Shown: piece by piece, positions 18,019 to 28,020 of the stretch | Position numbering within the stretch: position 1 is the first letter of the stretch | Layout of the letters: each line of letters opens with the position of its first letter | Assembly: GCF_001592945.1 (NCBI RefSeq) | Contig: NZ_LRPB01000048.1 | Location: 434,001-498,000, forward strand | Direction: 5' to 3' | Length of the DNA: 64,000 nt | DNA from: Roseivirga seohaensis | GTDB taxonomy: Bacteria > Bacteroidota > Bacteroidia > Cytophagales > Cyclobacteriaceae | Translations under genes and position numbers: made by a program | The notes under the pieces: model-generated | Seen by the model: only the letters and a program-made list of their open reading frames with translations | Databases searched by the model: none | What the model was told of the DNA's origin: nothing

Positions 18019-20102
18019 TGAAGCGGGCTCGAGTATTCATATTAGCGCTTACGGCTTTACTTCTTTGTGAAGGAAAAACACTAGCACAAAAAGAAGAACA
18101 ATTTGATCTAGAATTATTTATTGAAGAACTCTTCAACCTTCAGGACGAAGACATTAATTATGAAGACCTCTATGAGACTTTGCTTACTCTTTATCAAAAC
18201 CCGTTAAACCTCAATACCGCTAACACTTACGAGTTACAGAGTTTATATGTACTTTCCAGTATTCAAATTCAAAACCTGCAAAATTATATCTTAGAAAAAG
18301 GAAAGCTGATTACACTTTATGAACTACAGGTAATCGAGGGTTTTGATTTTTCAACTATAGAACGCTTAAAGCCTTTTGTAACAGTTGATTCTAAAGATGC
18401 CCTAGTAGATGATCGTCCGCTTTTGCAGCGAATTTTAGAAGAACGAAATAATTATCTCATTTCTCGCTACGAACGAATCTTAAACCAAAAGAAAGGCAAC
18501 AGCCCAAAAGAATCTCCTGATGATTCGCGTTATGCTGGCTCGGCAGACAAATTTTACCTCCGGTATCGAGTTTCTAAACCCAATGATTTTAGCATTGGGT
18601 TTACCACAGAAAAAGACGCAGGAGAACAATTTTATTGGAACCCAAAAAGCAAAACCTATTTCAGCGATTTCTGGTCGGCCCATTTTATGCTCGAAAATCA
18701 AGGCAAATGGCAAAAATTAATTGTTGGAGACTACCAATTACAATTTGGGCAGGGCTTAATATTTGGTGCTGGATTTGGGGTTGGAAAAGGCTCTGAAACA
18801 GTAAATACAGCCAACCGAGTTACATTAGGAATCAAGCCTTATACTTCAGTTTTGGAAGGTGGCTTTTTAAGAGGAACAGCAGCCAGTTATACTTTGAATA
18901 AAAAGCTGACAGCCACCGCTTTTATATCTAATTTAAAACAAGACGCCAATCTTCAAACAGGCGGAAATAATGAAGATTTCGAATCCTATTTTTCTGCCAT
19001 ACAACTTACCGGAATGCACCGAACGCCAACAGAATTGGCCAACAAAAAACAGGTAGGCGAAACTGTTTTGGGAATGAATCTTAATTACCGACCAAACGAC
19101 CGCACCGAAGCAGGCTTTATCGCAAGTACCAACCATTTCTCGACCCCAATTTTACGTAGCGACAAACCCTACAATAATTTTGAATTCAAAGGCCAATCCA
19201 ACCTGAACATGGGGGTATATGGAAAATACCAATGGAAGCATTTTCTGCTTTTTGGCGAAAGTGCCATCTCTAAAAGTGGAGGAATTGGTGCTGTTGGTGG
19301 CTTTACAACCAGCTTAACTCCTCGTGTCGAATTTGCTATGGTGCTTCGATCTTACCAAAAGAATTTCCACACTTTTCGTGGAACCTCATTTGCCGAAGGA
19401 AGCCGTAACATAAACGAAAAAGGCGTTTATTGGGGTATCAAATACACCCTGAATCGAAAATTCTACCTCACTGCTTATTATGACACATACCATTTCCCGT
19501 GGTTAAGGTTTCGGGTTGACGCGCCTTCTAATGGTCATGATTATTTGCTTAGGCTAAATTATAACCCTGGCAGCAGAATAAAGCTATATGGCCAATTTAG
19601 ACGAGAGTTTAAAGACACCAATGTGAGTAGTGAAACTTTGAACAACAATATTATTGCTTCAGGGCGAAAAGATCAGTACCTCATTAACCTGGAATATGCC
19701 TCGGGCATTCGGTTTAGTTTTAAATCACGAGTACAATTCAGCGAATACCGCCTGATTACTGAAAAAACAATGGGCTATGCTTTTATTCAAGATGCCGTTT
19801 ATAAAAATGGTGACTGGATTTTAAGTGCAAGAATGGCGCTATTCGACACAGAAGGAAGCCAAAACAGACAATACGCATATGAACGCGATGTACTCTATGC
19901 GTTTTCAATTCCAGCGTACAGTGGCAAAGGCATTAGAAACTACCTACTTGTTCAGTATAAAGCATTCAGAAAAATGGACCTTTGGGCAAGAATTGCCAGA
20001 ACTACTTATTACGACCGAAACGAAATTGGAACAGGACTAGAAACGATTAATGGAAATAAACGGACAGAGGTTAAATTTCAGGTACGGTATAAATTAAACT
20101 AA
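18018..20102 (+). CDS. Exported helix-hairpin-helix protein fused to an outer-membrane barrel
   Basis: A 694-residue protein with a signal peptide ending near TLAQ. Residues about 60-123 align with the tandem HhH module of the DNA receptor ComEA (LNLNTANTYELQSL, then YILEKGKLITLYELQ, then ERLKPFV), but the DNA-contacting GIG turns are changed to VLSS and EGFD. After an acidic linker the protein becomes a large beta-barrel of about 500 residues with many aromatic/Gly strands. It is translationally coupled to the PorV-like gene. Proteins of this plan are common in Bacteroidota but uncharacterised; outer-membrane DNA or polymer transport is a guess. Confidence 0.8.
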   Translation: MKRARVFILALTALLLCEGKTLAQKEEQFDLELFIEELFNLQDEDINYEDLYETLLTLYQNPLNLNTANTYELQSLYVLSSIQIQNLQNYILEKGKLITLYELQVIEGFDFSTIERLKPFVTVDSKDALVDDRPLLQRILEERNNYLISRYERILNQKKGNSPKESPDDSRYAGSADKFYLRYRVSKPNDFSIGFTTEKDAGEQFYWNPKSKTYFSDFWSAHFMLENQGKWQKLIVGDYQLQFGQGLIFGAGFGVGKGSETVNTANRVTLGIKPYTSVLEGGFLRGTAASYTLNKKLTATAFISNLKQDANLQTGGNNEDFESYFSAIQLTGMHRTPTELANKKQVGETVLGMNLNYRPNDRTEAGFIASTNHFSTPILRSDKPYNNFEFKGQSNLNMGVYGKYQWKHFLLFGESAISKSGGIGAVGGFTTSLTPRVEFAMVLRSYQKNFHTFRGTSFAEGSRNINEKGVYWGIKYTLNRKFYLTAYYDTYHFPWLRFRVDAPSNGHDYLLRLNYNPGSRIKLYGQFRREFKDTNVSSETLNNNIIASGRKDQYLINLEYASGIRFSFKSRVQFSEYRLITEKTMGYAFIQDAVYKNGDWILSARMALFDTEGSQNRQYAYERDVLYAFSIPAYSGKGIRNYLLVQYKAFRKMDLWARIARTTYYDRNEIGTGLETINGNKRTEVKFQVRYKLN

Positions 20103-20250
20103 GCCCGACAAAACGGTTTAAGTTCGTAAATTGCATCCTACCAAATTTCAATTCTGTTTACTCCTGAAACTATAAATCCTACCACTCGAAAATATTGTTT
20201 TGGACTGCTGGCATCCGTTTAATACTTTACATCTTTAAACTTAAAAGACG

Positions 20251-22164
20251 ATGACGAAAAAAATTGGAAGTTACTTCCTTTCCATGGCCTTGCTAATGTT
20301 TAGCTTACAGGCCTGTTCTCAAGGAAACGGACCTGCGGCAACAAAGCCCGACAATGAGCGATGGCAACAAGCCATTGAATACAAAATGGAAATTGATATG
20401 GACGTGAAAACTAACAGGTTTCAGGGCGTTCAGAATGTGAAATACACTAACAATTCTCCAGATGCCTTAGATCAAGTTTTCTATCACCTCTATTTTAATG
20501 CCTTCCAACCCGGAAGTATGATGGATGTTAGATCAAGAACTATTGCCGATCCAGATAGAAGAGTAAGAGATAGAATTTTCAATTTGAAAGAAGATGAAAT
20601 CGGCTACCAAAAAATCAAATCTTTAAAACTAAACGGTAAGCCTGTAAAATACGAAGTGGTAGGAACGGTTTTAGAAGTTCAACTTGACCAACCAATCGCC
20701 CCAGGAAGCACTGTTGATTTTGATATGGAATTTGAAGCACAAGTTCCAGTTCAAATTAGAAGAACAGGACGTGATAATGCCGAAGGCGTACGCTACTCTA
20801 TGGCGCAATGGTTCCCTAAAATGGCTGAATACGATTACCAAGGCTGGCATGCTGATGAATACATTGGCCGCGAGTTTTATGGTGTTTGGGGTAACTTTGA
20901 TGTAAAAATCAAGATCGACAAAGATTATTTAATTGGCGGTACTGGTTATTTACAAAACCCTCTAGAGATTGGGCATGGATACGAAAACGAGGGAGAAACC
21001 GTGAATCAGAAAGTTGAAAACGGAAAGCTTACTTGGCATTTTGTAGCGCCAAATGTTCATGATTTCATGTGGGCTGCTGACCCTGATTATACACACAAAA
21101 AATTGACTACAAAAGACGGTTTGGAACTTCATTTCATCCACAAAAAAGGTCAGAATGAAGAAAACTGGAATAAAGTAATGCCTCAAACAGAAATGTTATT
21201 TGAGTATGCGAGCAAACACTTTGGTAAATACCCTTACAAGCAATTCTCAGTAATTCAAGGCGGAGATGGAGGTATGGAATACCCAATGTCTACTTTGATT
21301 ACAGGCTCAAGAGGAAGCTTAATAGGCGTAACCGTTCATGAAGCAATGCACGATTGGTATCATGGTATTTTAGGCAGTAACGAAGCGCTTCACCCTTGGA
21401 TGGACGAAGGTTTTGCTTCATATGCTTCAACTAGAATTATGGATTACATTAACCGTAAAACTAAAGGCGAATCTGAGCCAGAAGTAACCCTCGAAAACTT
21501 AGGTAATAACTCTGGTCAAAGAAGCTATGTAGGTTTATCGAAAAGCGGAAGAGAAGAGCCTTTGAGCACACACTCAGACCATTACAACCTCAATGGAGCA
21601 TATAGTAGTTCTGCATATGGAAAAGGAGCTGCTTGGATGAGCCAATTGGGCTATGTAATTGGTGAGAAAAACTTAGACAAAGGTTTACTTACCTATTTTG
21701 AAGATTGGAAGTTTAAACACCCAAATCCAAACGATGTTTTGAGATCTTTCGAAAAAGTTTCGGGCTTAGAGTTAGATTGGTACAATGAATACTTTGTATA
21801 CACTACAAAATCAATCGATTATGGAGTGAAAGAAGTAAAAGGTGAAGGCAATAAAACCAACGTTACACTAGAAAGAGTTGGTATGATGCCAATGCCAATG
21901 GATGTGGTTGTAACCTATAAAGATGGCACAAAAGAAGTACACTACATGGCCTTGAGAATGATGCGTGGCGAAAAACCAGCTGAAACTCAAGACAAAAGAA
22001 TTGTGCACCCTGACTGGGCATGGGTAAGCCCTACTTATGATTTCACAATTGACAGACCAATGGCTGACATTGCTTCAATTGAAATTGACCCTTCTGGTAG
22101 AATGGCCGATGTAGAAAGAGGAAATAACAAATGGGAAGTGAATTCACTGAAAACAAATAAGTAG
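20251..22164 (+). CDS. M1 family zinc metallopeptidase, lipoprotein
   Basis: A 637-residue aminopeptidase-N-like protein. It has a lipoprotein signal (LQAC, Cys22) and the gluzincin motif HEAMH at 363-367 with Glu386 exactly 18 residues later, the HExxH-x18-E pattern of family M1. The substrate-binding motif is GGMEYP in place of GAMEN. The N-terminal beta-sandwich and C-terminal helical region are present, but the long C-terminal ERAP domain is reduced. It should trim N-terminal residues from peptides at the periplasmic face. It stands alone and is followed by a strong terminator. Confidence 0.92.
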   Translation: MTKKIGSYFLSMALLMFSLQACSQGNGPAATKPDNERWQQAIEYKMEIDMDVKTNRFQGVQNVKYTNNSPDALDQVFYHLYFNAFQPGSMMDVRSRTIADPDRRVRDRIFNLKEDEIGYQKIKSLKLNGKPVKYEVVGTVLEVQLDQPIAPGSTVDFDMEFEAQVPVQIRRTGRDNAEGVRYSMAQWFPKMAEYDYQGWHADEYIGREFYGVWGNFDVKIKIDKDYLIGGTGYLQNPLEIGHGYENEGETVNQKVENGKLTWHFVAPNVHDFMWAADPDYTHKKLTTKDGLELHFIHKKGQNEENWNKVMPQTEMLFEYASKHFGKYPYKQFSVIQGGDGGMEYPMSTLITGSRGSLIGVTVHEAMHDWYHGILGSNEALHPWMDEGFASYASTRIMDYINRKTKGESEPEVTLENLGNNSGQRSYVGLSKSGREEPLSTHSDHYNLNGAYSSSAYGKGAAWMSQLGYVIGEKNLDKGLLTYFEDWKFKHPNPNDVLRSFEKVSGLELDWYNEYFVYTTKSIDYGVKEVKGEGNKTNVTLERVGMMPMPMDVVVTYKDGTKEVHYMALRMMRGEKPAETQDKRIVHPDWAWVSPTYDFTIDRPMADIASIEIDPSGRMADVERGNNKWEVNSLKTNK

Positions 22165-22187
22165 TCTGTTTGAAATAAGAGTTAATG

Positions 22188-22223
22188 AAGCAGCTCAGCC
22201 GAAAGGTTGAGCTGCTTTTTTTA
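22188..22223 (+). terminator. Intrinsic terminator after the M1 peptidase gene
   Basis: A 13-bp stem (22188-22200 with 22205-22217, one G-U pair) is capped by a GAAA tetraloop and followed by a T run. Confidence 0.92.
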
Positions 22224-22365
22224 TGTTCTTCCCTAAAAACAGAAAGCTCTTTTCAATCATGTGAGTTCGCAATATTAAAAGTATTACTACTGAAAAAGTT
22301 TATTTTAATTTTTATTTCAAAAGTATTTAAACCTTTTCTGAAAGTAGGCGTTAGGTTTAGGCGAT

Positions 22366-23055
22366 ATGAATAATTTAATTAGCCAAATGCAAATCCAAGT
22401 GAATGAGAAAGTCTTTTTAAAAGACCCGAATTCATCTGAACTTGGAAAAAAAATTATCGCCAAAAGTATCGAACTGATTGTTGAGATGGGGCTTGAAAGC
22501 TTTACATTCAGAAAGTTAGCTACTCAACTAGAAACTACCGAAAGCTCAATCTACCGTTATTTCGAAAGCAAGCACAAACTACTTTTATACCTTACTTCTT
22601 GGTACTGGGGCTGGTTAGAATATCACTTAGTATTTTCAACTGCTAATATTTCGTCTGCCGAAGAAAGGTTGAAAGCAGCAATAAAGGTGATATCAAAAGA
22701 CATTCCCGATAATGAAATGTTTGGTCATATCAATCTGGGCTTGCTTAACAAAATCGTAATTTCAGAATCATCTAAAGCATACCTTACCAAGCAGGTAGAC
22801 GATGCCAATAAGGAGGGCTTCTATGCAGGTTACAAACGCATGGTGATTCGCATTAGTGAAATTATAAAAGAATTAAATCCGAATTTTGGTTTTGCCAGTA
22901 CCCTCACCTCAACAATTATAGAAGGTATTCAAGATCAAAAATACTTTGCCGAGCACCTTCCTACTCTAACAGATATTTCTGGTGACTCATCAATTTTAAC
23001 ACAGTTTTATACCGACATGGCCATTTCAACCATACAGCAAAACAACACACCATGA
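22366..23055 (+). CDS. TetR/AcrR family regulator of the downstream export operon
   Basis: A 229-residue protein. Residues about 28-75 form a TetR DNA-binding domain, with helix-turn-helix FTFRKLATQLETTESSIYRYFESKHKLL split across residues 46-73. The C-terminal part is the all-helical ligand domain. It is the first gene of an operon with the ABC, HlyD and TolC genes (ATGA overlap with the ABC gene), so it most likely represses its own operon and responds to a compound handled by the exporter. No clean palindromic operator was found in the 142 bases upstream. Confidence 0.88.
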   Translation: MNNLISQMQIQVNEKVFLKDPNSSELGKKIIAKSIELIVEMGLESFTFRKLATQLETTESSIYRYFESKHKLLLYLTSWYWGWLEYHLVFSTANISSAEERLKAAIKVISKDIPDNEMFGHINLGLLNKIVISESSKAYLTKQVDDANKEGFYAGYKRMVIRISEIIKELNPNFGFASTLTSTIIEGIQDQKYFAEHLPTLTDISGDSSILTQFYTDMAISTIQQNNTP

Positions 23056-24773
23056 ACCCTGCAATAAGTATCTCTCCTGTAAAAAGGTTTTTAAACATGC
23101 TTAAAGTGGATAAGCGTGAAATTATGAGTGTATATGTTTATGCACTCTTTAATGGCGTTATCACACTTTCATTACCCTTAGGAATTCAAGCGATCATCAA
23201 CCTTATTAGTGGTGGCCAAGTATCTACCTCATGGTTTATTTTAGTGATTTTCGTAATTGTTGGGGTAATAGCCTCAGGTGTAATGCAAATTATGCAACTC
23301 ACTATTACGGAAAATATTCAGCAGAAAATATTCACTCGATCTGCTTTTGAATTTGCCTACCGTATTCCTAGAATGAAAATGGAATCCATTAAGAATGCCT
23401 ATATCCCTGAGTTGGCCAATCGTTTTTTCGATACCTTATCGGTTCAAAAAGGGCTATCAAAAATATTAATCGATTTTTCGAGTGCATCGTTGCAGGTAGT
23501 TTTTGGCCTGATTTTACTTTCGCTATACCATCCGTTTTTTATCATGTTCGGATTGCTTTTGGTGGTTGTAGTATATTTAATATTTCGTTTTACTGCACCA
23601 AAAGGACTTAAAACCAGCATCATAGAATCCAAAAACAAGTATATGGTTGCGCACTGGTTAGAAGAGTTGGCCCGCGCCATGGAAACCTTTAAGCTGGCGG
23701 GTCAGTCGCCTCTACCCTTATCTAAAACCGATGATGTTGTTGAAGGTTACCTGACCTCCAGAAAAGCCCATTTTAAAACCCTACTTACTCAATACATTAA
23801 TCTGGTAGGCTTTAAAGTATTGGTTACCGCTGGTTTACTTTTAATCGGTGGTCTTTTGGTGATTAACCAGCAAATGAACATTGGCCAATTTGTAGCGGCT
23901 GAAATCATTATCATTTTGGTTTTAAACTCAGTTGAAAAGCTAATTCTGAGCATGGAAACCATTTATGATGTGCTTACTTCAATTGAAAAAATAGGAAATG
24001 TAACAGACATTCCGCTTGACAGCGACAGTGGTACTACAGCAGATACATCGGACGATCAAGGCCTTTCTATAAACATCACCAATTTAGGTTACAGGTTCAG
24101 TTACCTGAAAGAAGACACTATCAAAAATGTAAACCTAAGTATTGAAGCAGGTGAAAAGATATGTTTATCAGGCTATAACGGTTCGGGAAAATCTTTGCTT
24201 CTACATGTTGTTTCTGGTTTATACGATGAATACAGTGGTTCAATTTCAAGCCAAGGCGTACCATTAACAAGTTGGTGTAAAGCAGATTTCCATAAACTTA
24301 TTGGCGATAACCTTACGCGTGGCGACATTTTCAATGCAACTCTTTTTGAAAACATCTCATTAGGAAAACCTGAAATTACAATGAGTCGCGTTCAGCAAGT
24401 AGCAGAAATTGTGGGACTCAAAGATTTTGTAGATGCCATTCCACAGGGCTATTACACTACCTTGTTACCCGAAGGCCGAAACCTACCGCAAAGCATAATT
24501 CTAAGAATAATGTTGGCCAGAAGTATTGCCGGAAATTTTAAAATGATTCTACTAGAAGACAATTTTAATCAACTGAATGAGAAAGATAAGGCTTCATTCT
24601 TGGACTTCCTTCTTAGCCAGCAATGGACAGTAATAGCGGTTTCAAACGACCCATTTGTAGCAGACAAATTTGACCGAACCATTGTGATGGAAAAGGGAGA
24701 AATTATTGCAAAGGGTACGGTATCATCAATGACGACTTACCCATGGTATTCAAACATTTTTTCTAAAAAATAA
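23052..24773 (+). CDS. Type I-export-like ABC transporter with degenerate ATPase motifs
   Basis: 573 residues: an ABC type-1 membrane domain with about six helices (residues 25-310) fused to a nucleotide-binding domain (350-573). Walker A is intact (GYNGSGKS), but the other catalytic motifs have drifted: the Q-loop region reads IGDNLTRGD, the LSGGQ signature is LPQSI, Walker B plus catalytic Glu reads LLEDN instead of LLDEA, and the H-loop His is Asn (AVSNDP). No C39 peptidase domain is present. Together with the HlyD and TolC genes it should form a one-step exporter, but ATP hydrolysis by a homodimer of this protein looks doubtful. Confidence 0.85.
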   Translation: MNPAISISPVKRFLNMLKVDKREIMSVYVYALFNGVITLSLPLGIQAIINLISGGQVSTSWFILVIFVIVGVIASGVMQIMQLTITENIQQKIFTRSAFEFAYRIPRMKMESIKNAYIPELANRFFDTLSVQKGLSKILIDFSSASLQVVFGLILLSLYHPFFIMFGLLLVVVVYLIFRFTAPKGLKTSIIESKNKYMVAHWLEELARAMETFKLAGQSPLPLSKTDDVVEGYLTSRKAHFKTLLTQYINLVGFKVLVTAGLLLIGGLLVINQQMNIGQFVAAEIIIILVLNSVEKLILSMETIYDVLTSIEKIGNVTDIPLDSDSGTTADTSDDQGLSINITNLGYRFSYLKEDTIKNVNLSIEAGEKICLSGYNGSGKSLLLHVVSGLYDEYSGSISSQGVPLTSWCKADFHKLIGDNLTRGDIFNATLFENISLGKPEITMSRVQQVAEIVGLKDFVDAIPQGYYTTLLPEGRNLPQSIILRIMLARSIAGNFKMILLEDNFNQLNEKDKASFLDFLLSQQWTVIAVSNDPFVADKFDRTIVMEKGEIIAKGTVSSMTTYPWYSNIFSKK

Positions 24774-24780
24774 TCATAGC

Positions 24781-26136
24781 ATGCTAAACATCAGTCCAAA
24801 CAAAATTGAGGGGAAGGTTGAAACATCAAAATTCCGATCGTTTGCCATGGTAAAAGATTATTATGCTGGTAAAATCTTTACTAGGCTTGTTGCCATATTC
24901 TTTGCACTATTTATACTGGCCTTGTTTTTACCATGGACACAGAACATTAGGTCAACTGGTGTGGTAACTACTTTGCAGCCCGATCAACGTCCGCAAACAG
25001 TAAACTCAATTATTAGTGGTAGAATAGAAAAATGGTATGTGAGGGAAGGCAATTATGTAAATAAGGGAGATACCATTTTATACATATCAGAAGTAAAAGA
25101 CGACTATTTCGATCCTGAACTTTTGTCTAGAACCCAAGAACAAATTACTTCGAAATCTTCTAGCTTGAATTCCTATTCAGGAAAAATAAATGCTTTAGAC
25201 AATCAGTTAGAAGCTTTGTTAAGAACCAAGGAGCTTAAGCTTGAGCAAGCGAAAAACTACATTCGACAAATTGAGCTCAAAATCCAGTCAGATAGCATTG
25301 ATTTTCAAGCTTCTAAAACAAACAATGCAATAGCCGAGAATCAATTAAAAAGGATGGAACAACTTTATGAAAGTGGTTTGAAATCACTTACCGATCTGGA
25401 AAAATCTCGATTAAAGCTTCAAGAAACCCAAGCCAAAAAAATTAGTGCCGAAAACAAATTACTCAGCAGCAGAAATGAACTGATAAATGCTCAAGTTGAG
25501 GTTAACTCTATTGAGACCCAATACCAAGATAAAATTGCCAAAACAGAATCTGAAAAATTCACAGCCATGTCGAATAAATTTGATACTGAGGCTACGGTAT
25601 CGAAAATGGAGAATCAGTATAAGAACTATTCTGTTAGAATGGGTATGCATTACATTACGGCTCCACAAAACGGATACATTACAGAAACCATTAAATCTGG
25701 TATAGGAGAAACCTTAAAAGAAGGTGAGCAACTTTTGACAATTATGCCATCAGATTATGACTTGGCCGTTTCACTTTATATAAAACCAATGGACCTACCG
25801 CTCATTAGAGAAGGTCAACCGATACGTTTCATCTTCGATGGCTGGCCGTCTATTGCTTTTTCTGGTTGGCCAAACCTGTCGTACGGAACGTTCGGAGGAA
25901 ATGTAGTAGCCATAGACAATTTCACAAGTGCAAATGGTCAGTATAGGGTTTTAGTAGCCCCAGACCCAAGTGATGAACCTTGGCCAGAAGGTTTGCGGGT
26001 GGGTTCTGGCGCTAATGGAATGGCCTTATTAAAAGATGTACCTATATGGTATGAACTGTGGCGTAAGCTCAATGGTTTTCCAGCAGACTACTATGTAACC
26101 GAAAACAGTACTGATAAAAGCTCAAAAAAGAAGTAA
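24781..26136 (+). CDS. HlyD-family periplasmic adaptor
   Basis: A 451-residue membrane-fusion protein. One inner-membrane helix (about 33-52) is followed by a lipoyl/barrel-sandwich half (IISGRIEKWYVREGNYVNKGD), a long coiled-coil hairpin (about 110-285), the second lipoyl half (YITAPQNGYITETIKSGIGE) and a beta-barrel region. It bridges the ABC protein to the TolC-like channel. It lies 7 bases after the ABC gene, and its stop overlaps the start of the TolC gene by one base. Confidence 0.92.
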   Translation: MLNISPNKIEGKVETSKFRSFAMVKDYYAGKIFTRLVAIFFALFILALFLPWTQNIRSTGVVTTLQPDQRPQTVNSIISGRIEKWYVREGNYVNKGDTILYISEVKDDYFDPELLSRTQEQITSKSSSLNSYSGKINALDNQLEALLRTKELKLEQAKNYIRQIELKIQSDSIDFQASKTNNAIAENQLKRMEQLYESGLKSLTDLEKSRLKLQETQAKKISAENKLLSSRNELINAQVEVNSIETQYQDKIAKTESEKFTAMSNKFDTEATVSKMENQYKNYSVRMGMHYITAPQNGYITETIKSGIGETLKEGEQLLTIMPSDYDLAVSLYIKPMDLPLIREGQPIRFIFDGWPSIAFSGWPNLSYGTFGGNVVAIDNFTSANGQYRVLVAPDPSDEPWPEGLRVGSGANGMALLKDVPIWYELWRKLNGFPADYYVTENSTDKSSKKK

Positions 26137-27545
26137 TGAATAGATTGATAAAAACCATCTTATTACTTTCAATCGGCTTCCATTTTGTTCAGGGTCAAGA
26201 AGAGCGTTCAATATTTACCCAAGATCAACTTCTTTGGTACATAGAAAACTATCACCCTATTGCGCAACAAGGCAAACTATTAATTCAACAAGGAGAAAGT
26301 TCAGTTAGGGCCGCCCGTGGTGGCTTCGACCCTAAATTATTCGCCAACCTAGATCAAAAGCAATTTGACGACAAAGAATATTACAGCATTCTGAATAGCG
26401 GTTTAAAAATTCCAACATGGTATGGTCTGGAGTTTAAAACTGGATTTGACCAAAACAGAGGTGTATACCTAAATCCAGAAAACAAAGTGCCAAATGGAGG
26501 TCTTTGGTATGGTGGTGTTTCAGTTTCGTTGGGCCAAGGTTTGTTTATTGACCAAAGAAGGGCCGAACTGCAAAAAGCTAAAGTATTTGCTTCATCCTCA
26601 GCGGCAGAGCAAAGGGCACTGATGAACGAACTTTACTTTGATGCTATAAAACAGTATTGGAAATGGGTACAAGCCTATAATGAATATCAAGTTTATGAAG
26701 AATCTGTGACCTTGGCCGTCACACGTTTTACAGCAGTAAAAAACAGCTATTTACTTGGCGACAAACCTGCAATAGACACACTAGAAGCTAAAATTCAGGT
26801 TCAAAATAGAGAACTAGCCCGTAACGAGTATAAACTTGCTTACCAAAATGCTACGCTCGAACTTTCAAACTACTTATGGTTTGAAAACAATACTCCTTTA
26901 GAGATTACTGACGAACTCAGACCTCCGCTTTTCGATGAAATTGAGTTGAGTAACACCACCTCCTTTGATACTTTACAAGCCTTTGTTAATGCTGTACCTA
27001 ATGCTCATCCCGACATGCAGATTTATCAATTCAAGCTGTCATCATTAGAAATTGAAAGAAAATTGAAAGCAGAGAAAATAAAACCAAAACTCAACCTGAA
27101 CTATAATTTTCTAAGCGAACCTGTAGGAGACAATTTCCTGAATAATGTTTCGAGCCAAAACTACAAATGGGGTATTGAATTTAGCTTACCTGTTTTTTTA
27201 AGAGAACAACGTGGCAACCTGCAATTGGCCAAGTACAAAATAGAGAATACCACCTTTGGGCAACGACAAAAACAGTTGGAAATAGAAAATAAAGTACTGA
27301 GTTACTTTAATGAACATGTTGCATTAAGAAAACAGGTAGATATATATAGAGATGCGGTAAGCAACTACAGTAGCTTACTTGAAGGAGAAAGAATCAAATT
27401 TAATATAGGCGAGAGTTCTCTTTTCTTAGTCAATTCCCGCGAATCTAGTTTGATAGAAGCCCGACTCAAAGCCATTGCTCTAGTGTCTAAATACAATATT
27501 TCTAGCGCTGGAATTGACTATGCCTCTGGTAGACTTTATAAGTAA
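26136..27545 (+). CDS. TolC-family outer-membrane efflux protein
   Basis: A 469-residue exported protein (signal peptide ending near FVQGQ). It has the two-repeat outer-membrane-factor layout: alternating long helices (EQRALMNELYFDAIKQYWKW, YNEYQVYEESVTLAV) and short strand segments (LFANLDQKQF, KLNLNYNFL). It forms the outer-membrane exit channel for the preceding ABC and HlyD proteins, with which it is translationally coupled (TAATG). No obvious terminator directly follows. Confidence 0.92.
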   Translation: MNRLIKTILLLSIGFHFVQGQEERSIFTQDQLLWYIENYHPIAQQGKLLIQQGESSVRAARGGFDPKLFANLDQKQFDDKEYYSILNSGLKIPTWYGLEFKTGFDQNRGVYLNPENKVPNGGLWYGGVSVSLGQGLFIDQRRAELQKAKVFASSSAAEQRALMNELYFDAIKQYWKWVQAYNEYQVYEESVTLAVTRFTAVKNSYLLGDKPAIDTLEAKIQVQNRELARNEYKLAYQNATLELSNYLWFENNTPLEITDELRPPLFDEIELSNTTSFDTLQAFVNAVPNAHPDMQIYQFKLSSLEIERKLKAEKIKPKLNLNYNFLSEPVGDNFLNNVSSQNYKWGIEFSLPVFLREQRGNLQLAKYKIENTTFGQRQKQLEIENKVLSYFNEHVALRKQVDIYRDAVSNYSSLLEGERIKFNIGESSLFLVNSRESSLIEARLKAIALVSKYNISSAGIDYASGRLYK

Positions 27546-27619
27546 TTAAGTACCCCAATATTAATATGTAGGGTTCTCAAATCGAATTGACTTATATTGA
27601 ACAGCTAAACCATTCCCTC

Positions 27620-27970
27620 ATGGAGAATACTTCACTTTATATCATGAGTGCCATGTACATTTTAGCTGGCATTATGCATTTTGTCAAACCCAAGGCCTAC
27701 CTCAGGATTATGCCGAGGTATCTTCCCTACCATTTGCCCTTAGTATATTTGAGTGGTGTTTTCGAAATCGTTTTCGGTACATTACTCCTCTTTCCTTCTA
27801 CTCAAGAAATTGGTGCTTGGGGAATTATAGCCGTACTCATTGGCGTTTTTCCTGCCAATATCCATATGCTCCAAACGAACAAAGTAAAAAAGACATGGTA
27901 CATAATTGCCCTGTGGGTAAGGCTTCCTCTGCAGGGTTTTTTAGTTTATTGGGCTTGGTTATTTACATAA
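27620..27970 (+). CDS. DoxX-like small membrane protein
   Basis: A 116-residue integral membrane protein with four hydrophobic segments. It has the DoxX/MauE-like features AGIMHFVKPKAYLRIMP and FPANIHM. The start is placed at the ATG at 27620; an in-frame TTG at 27587 would add 11 poorly conserved residues. DoxX-like proteins are linked to redox or detoxification functions, but no partner is visible here. It follows the TolC gene by 74 bases and may be read through from the export operon. Confidence 0.75.
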   Translation: MENTSLYIMSAMYILAGIMHFVKPKAYLRIMPRYLPYHLPLVYLSGVFEIVFGTLLLFPSTQEIGAWGIIAVLIGVFPANIHMLQTNKVKKTWYIIALWVRLPLQGFLVYWAWLFT

Positions 27971-27998
27971 AAAAAGGAGTCCGAAGACTCCATTTCTA
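27968..27998 (+). terminator. Probable bidirectional terminator after the DoxX-like gene
   Basis: Stem GGAGTC/GACTCC (27976-27981 with 27986-27991). On the plus strand only a broken T-rich tail follows. On the minus strand the loop is TTCG closed by C-G and is followed by seven T, a better terminator, although no minus-strand gene is established there. Confidence 0.6.
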
Positions 27999-28020
27999 TT
28001 TCAATTTCTCTTTAAAGTGA

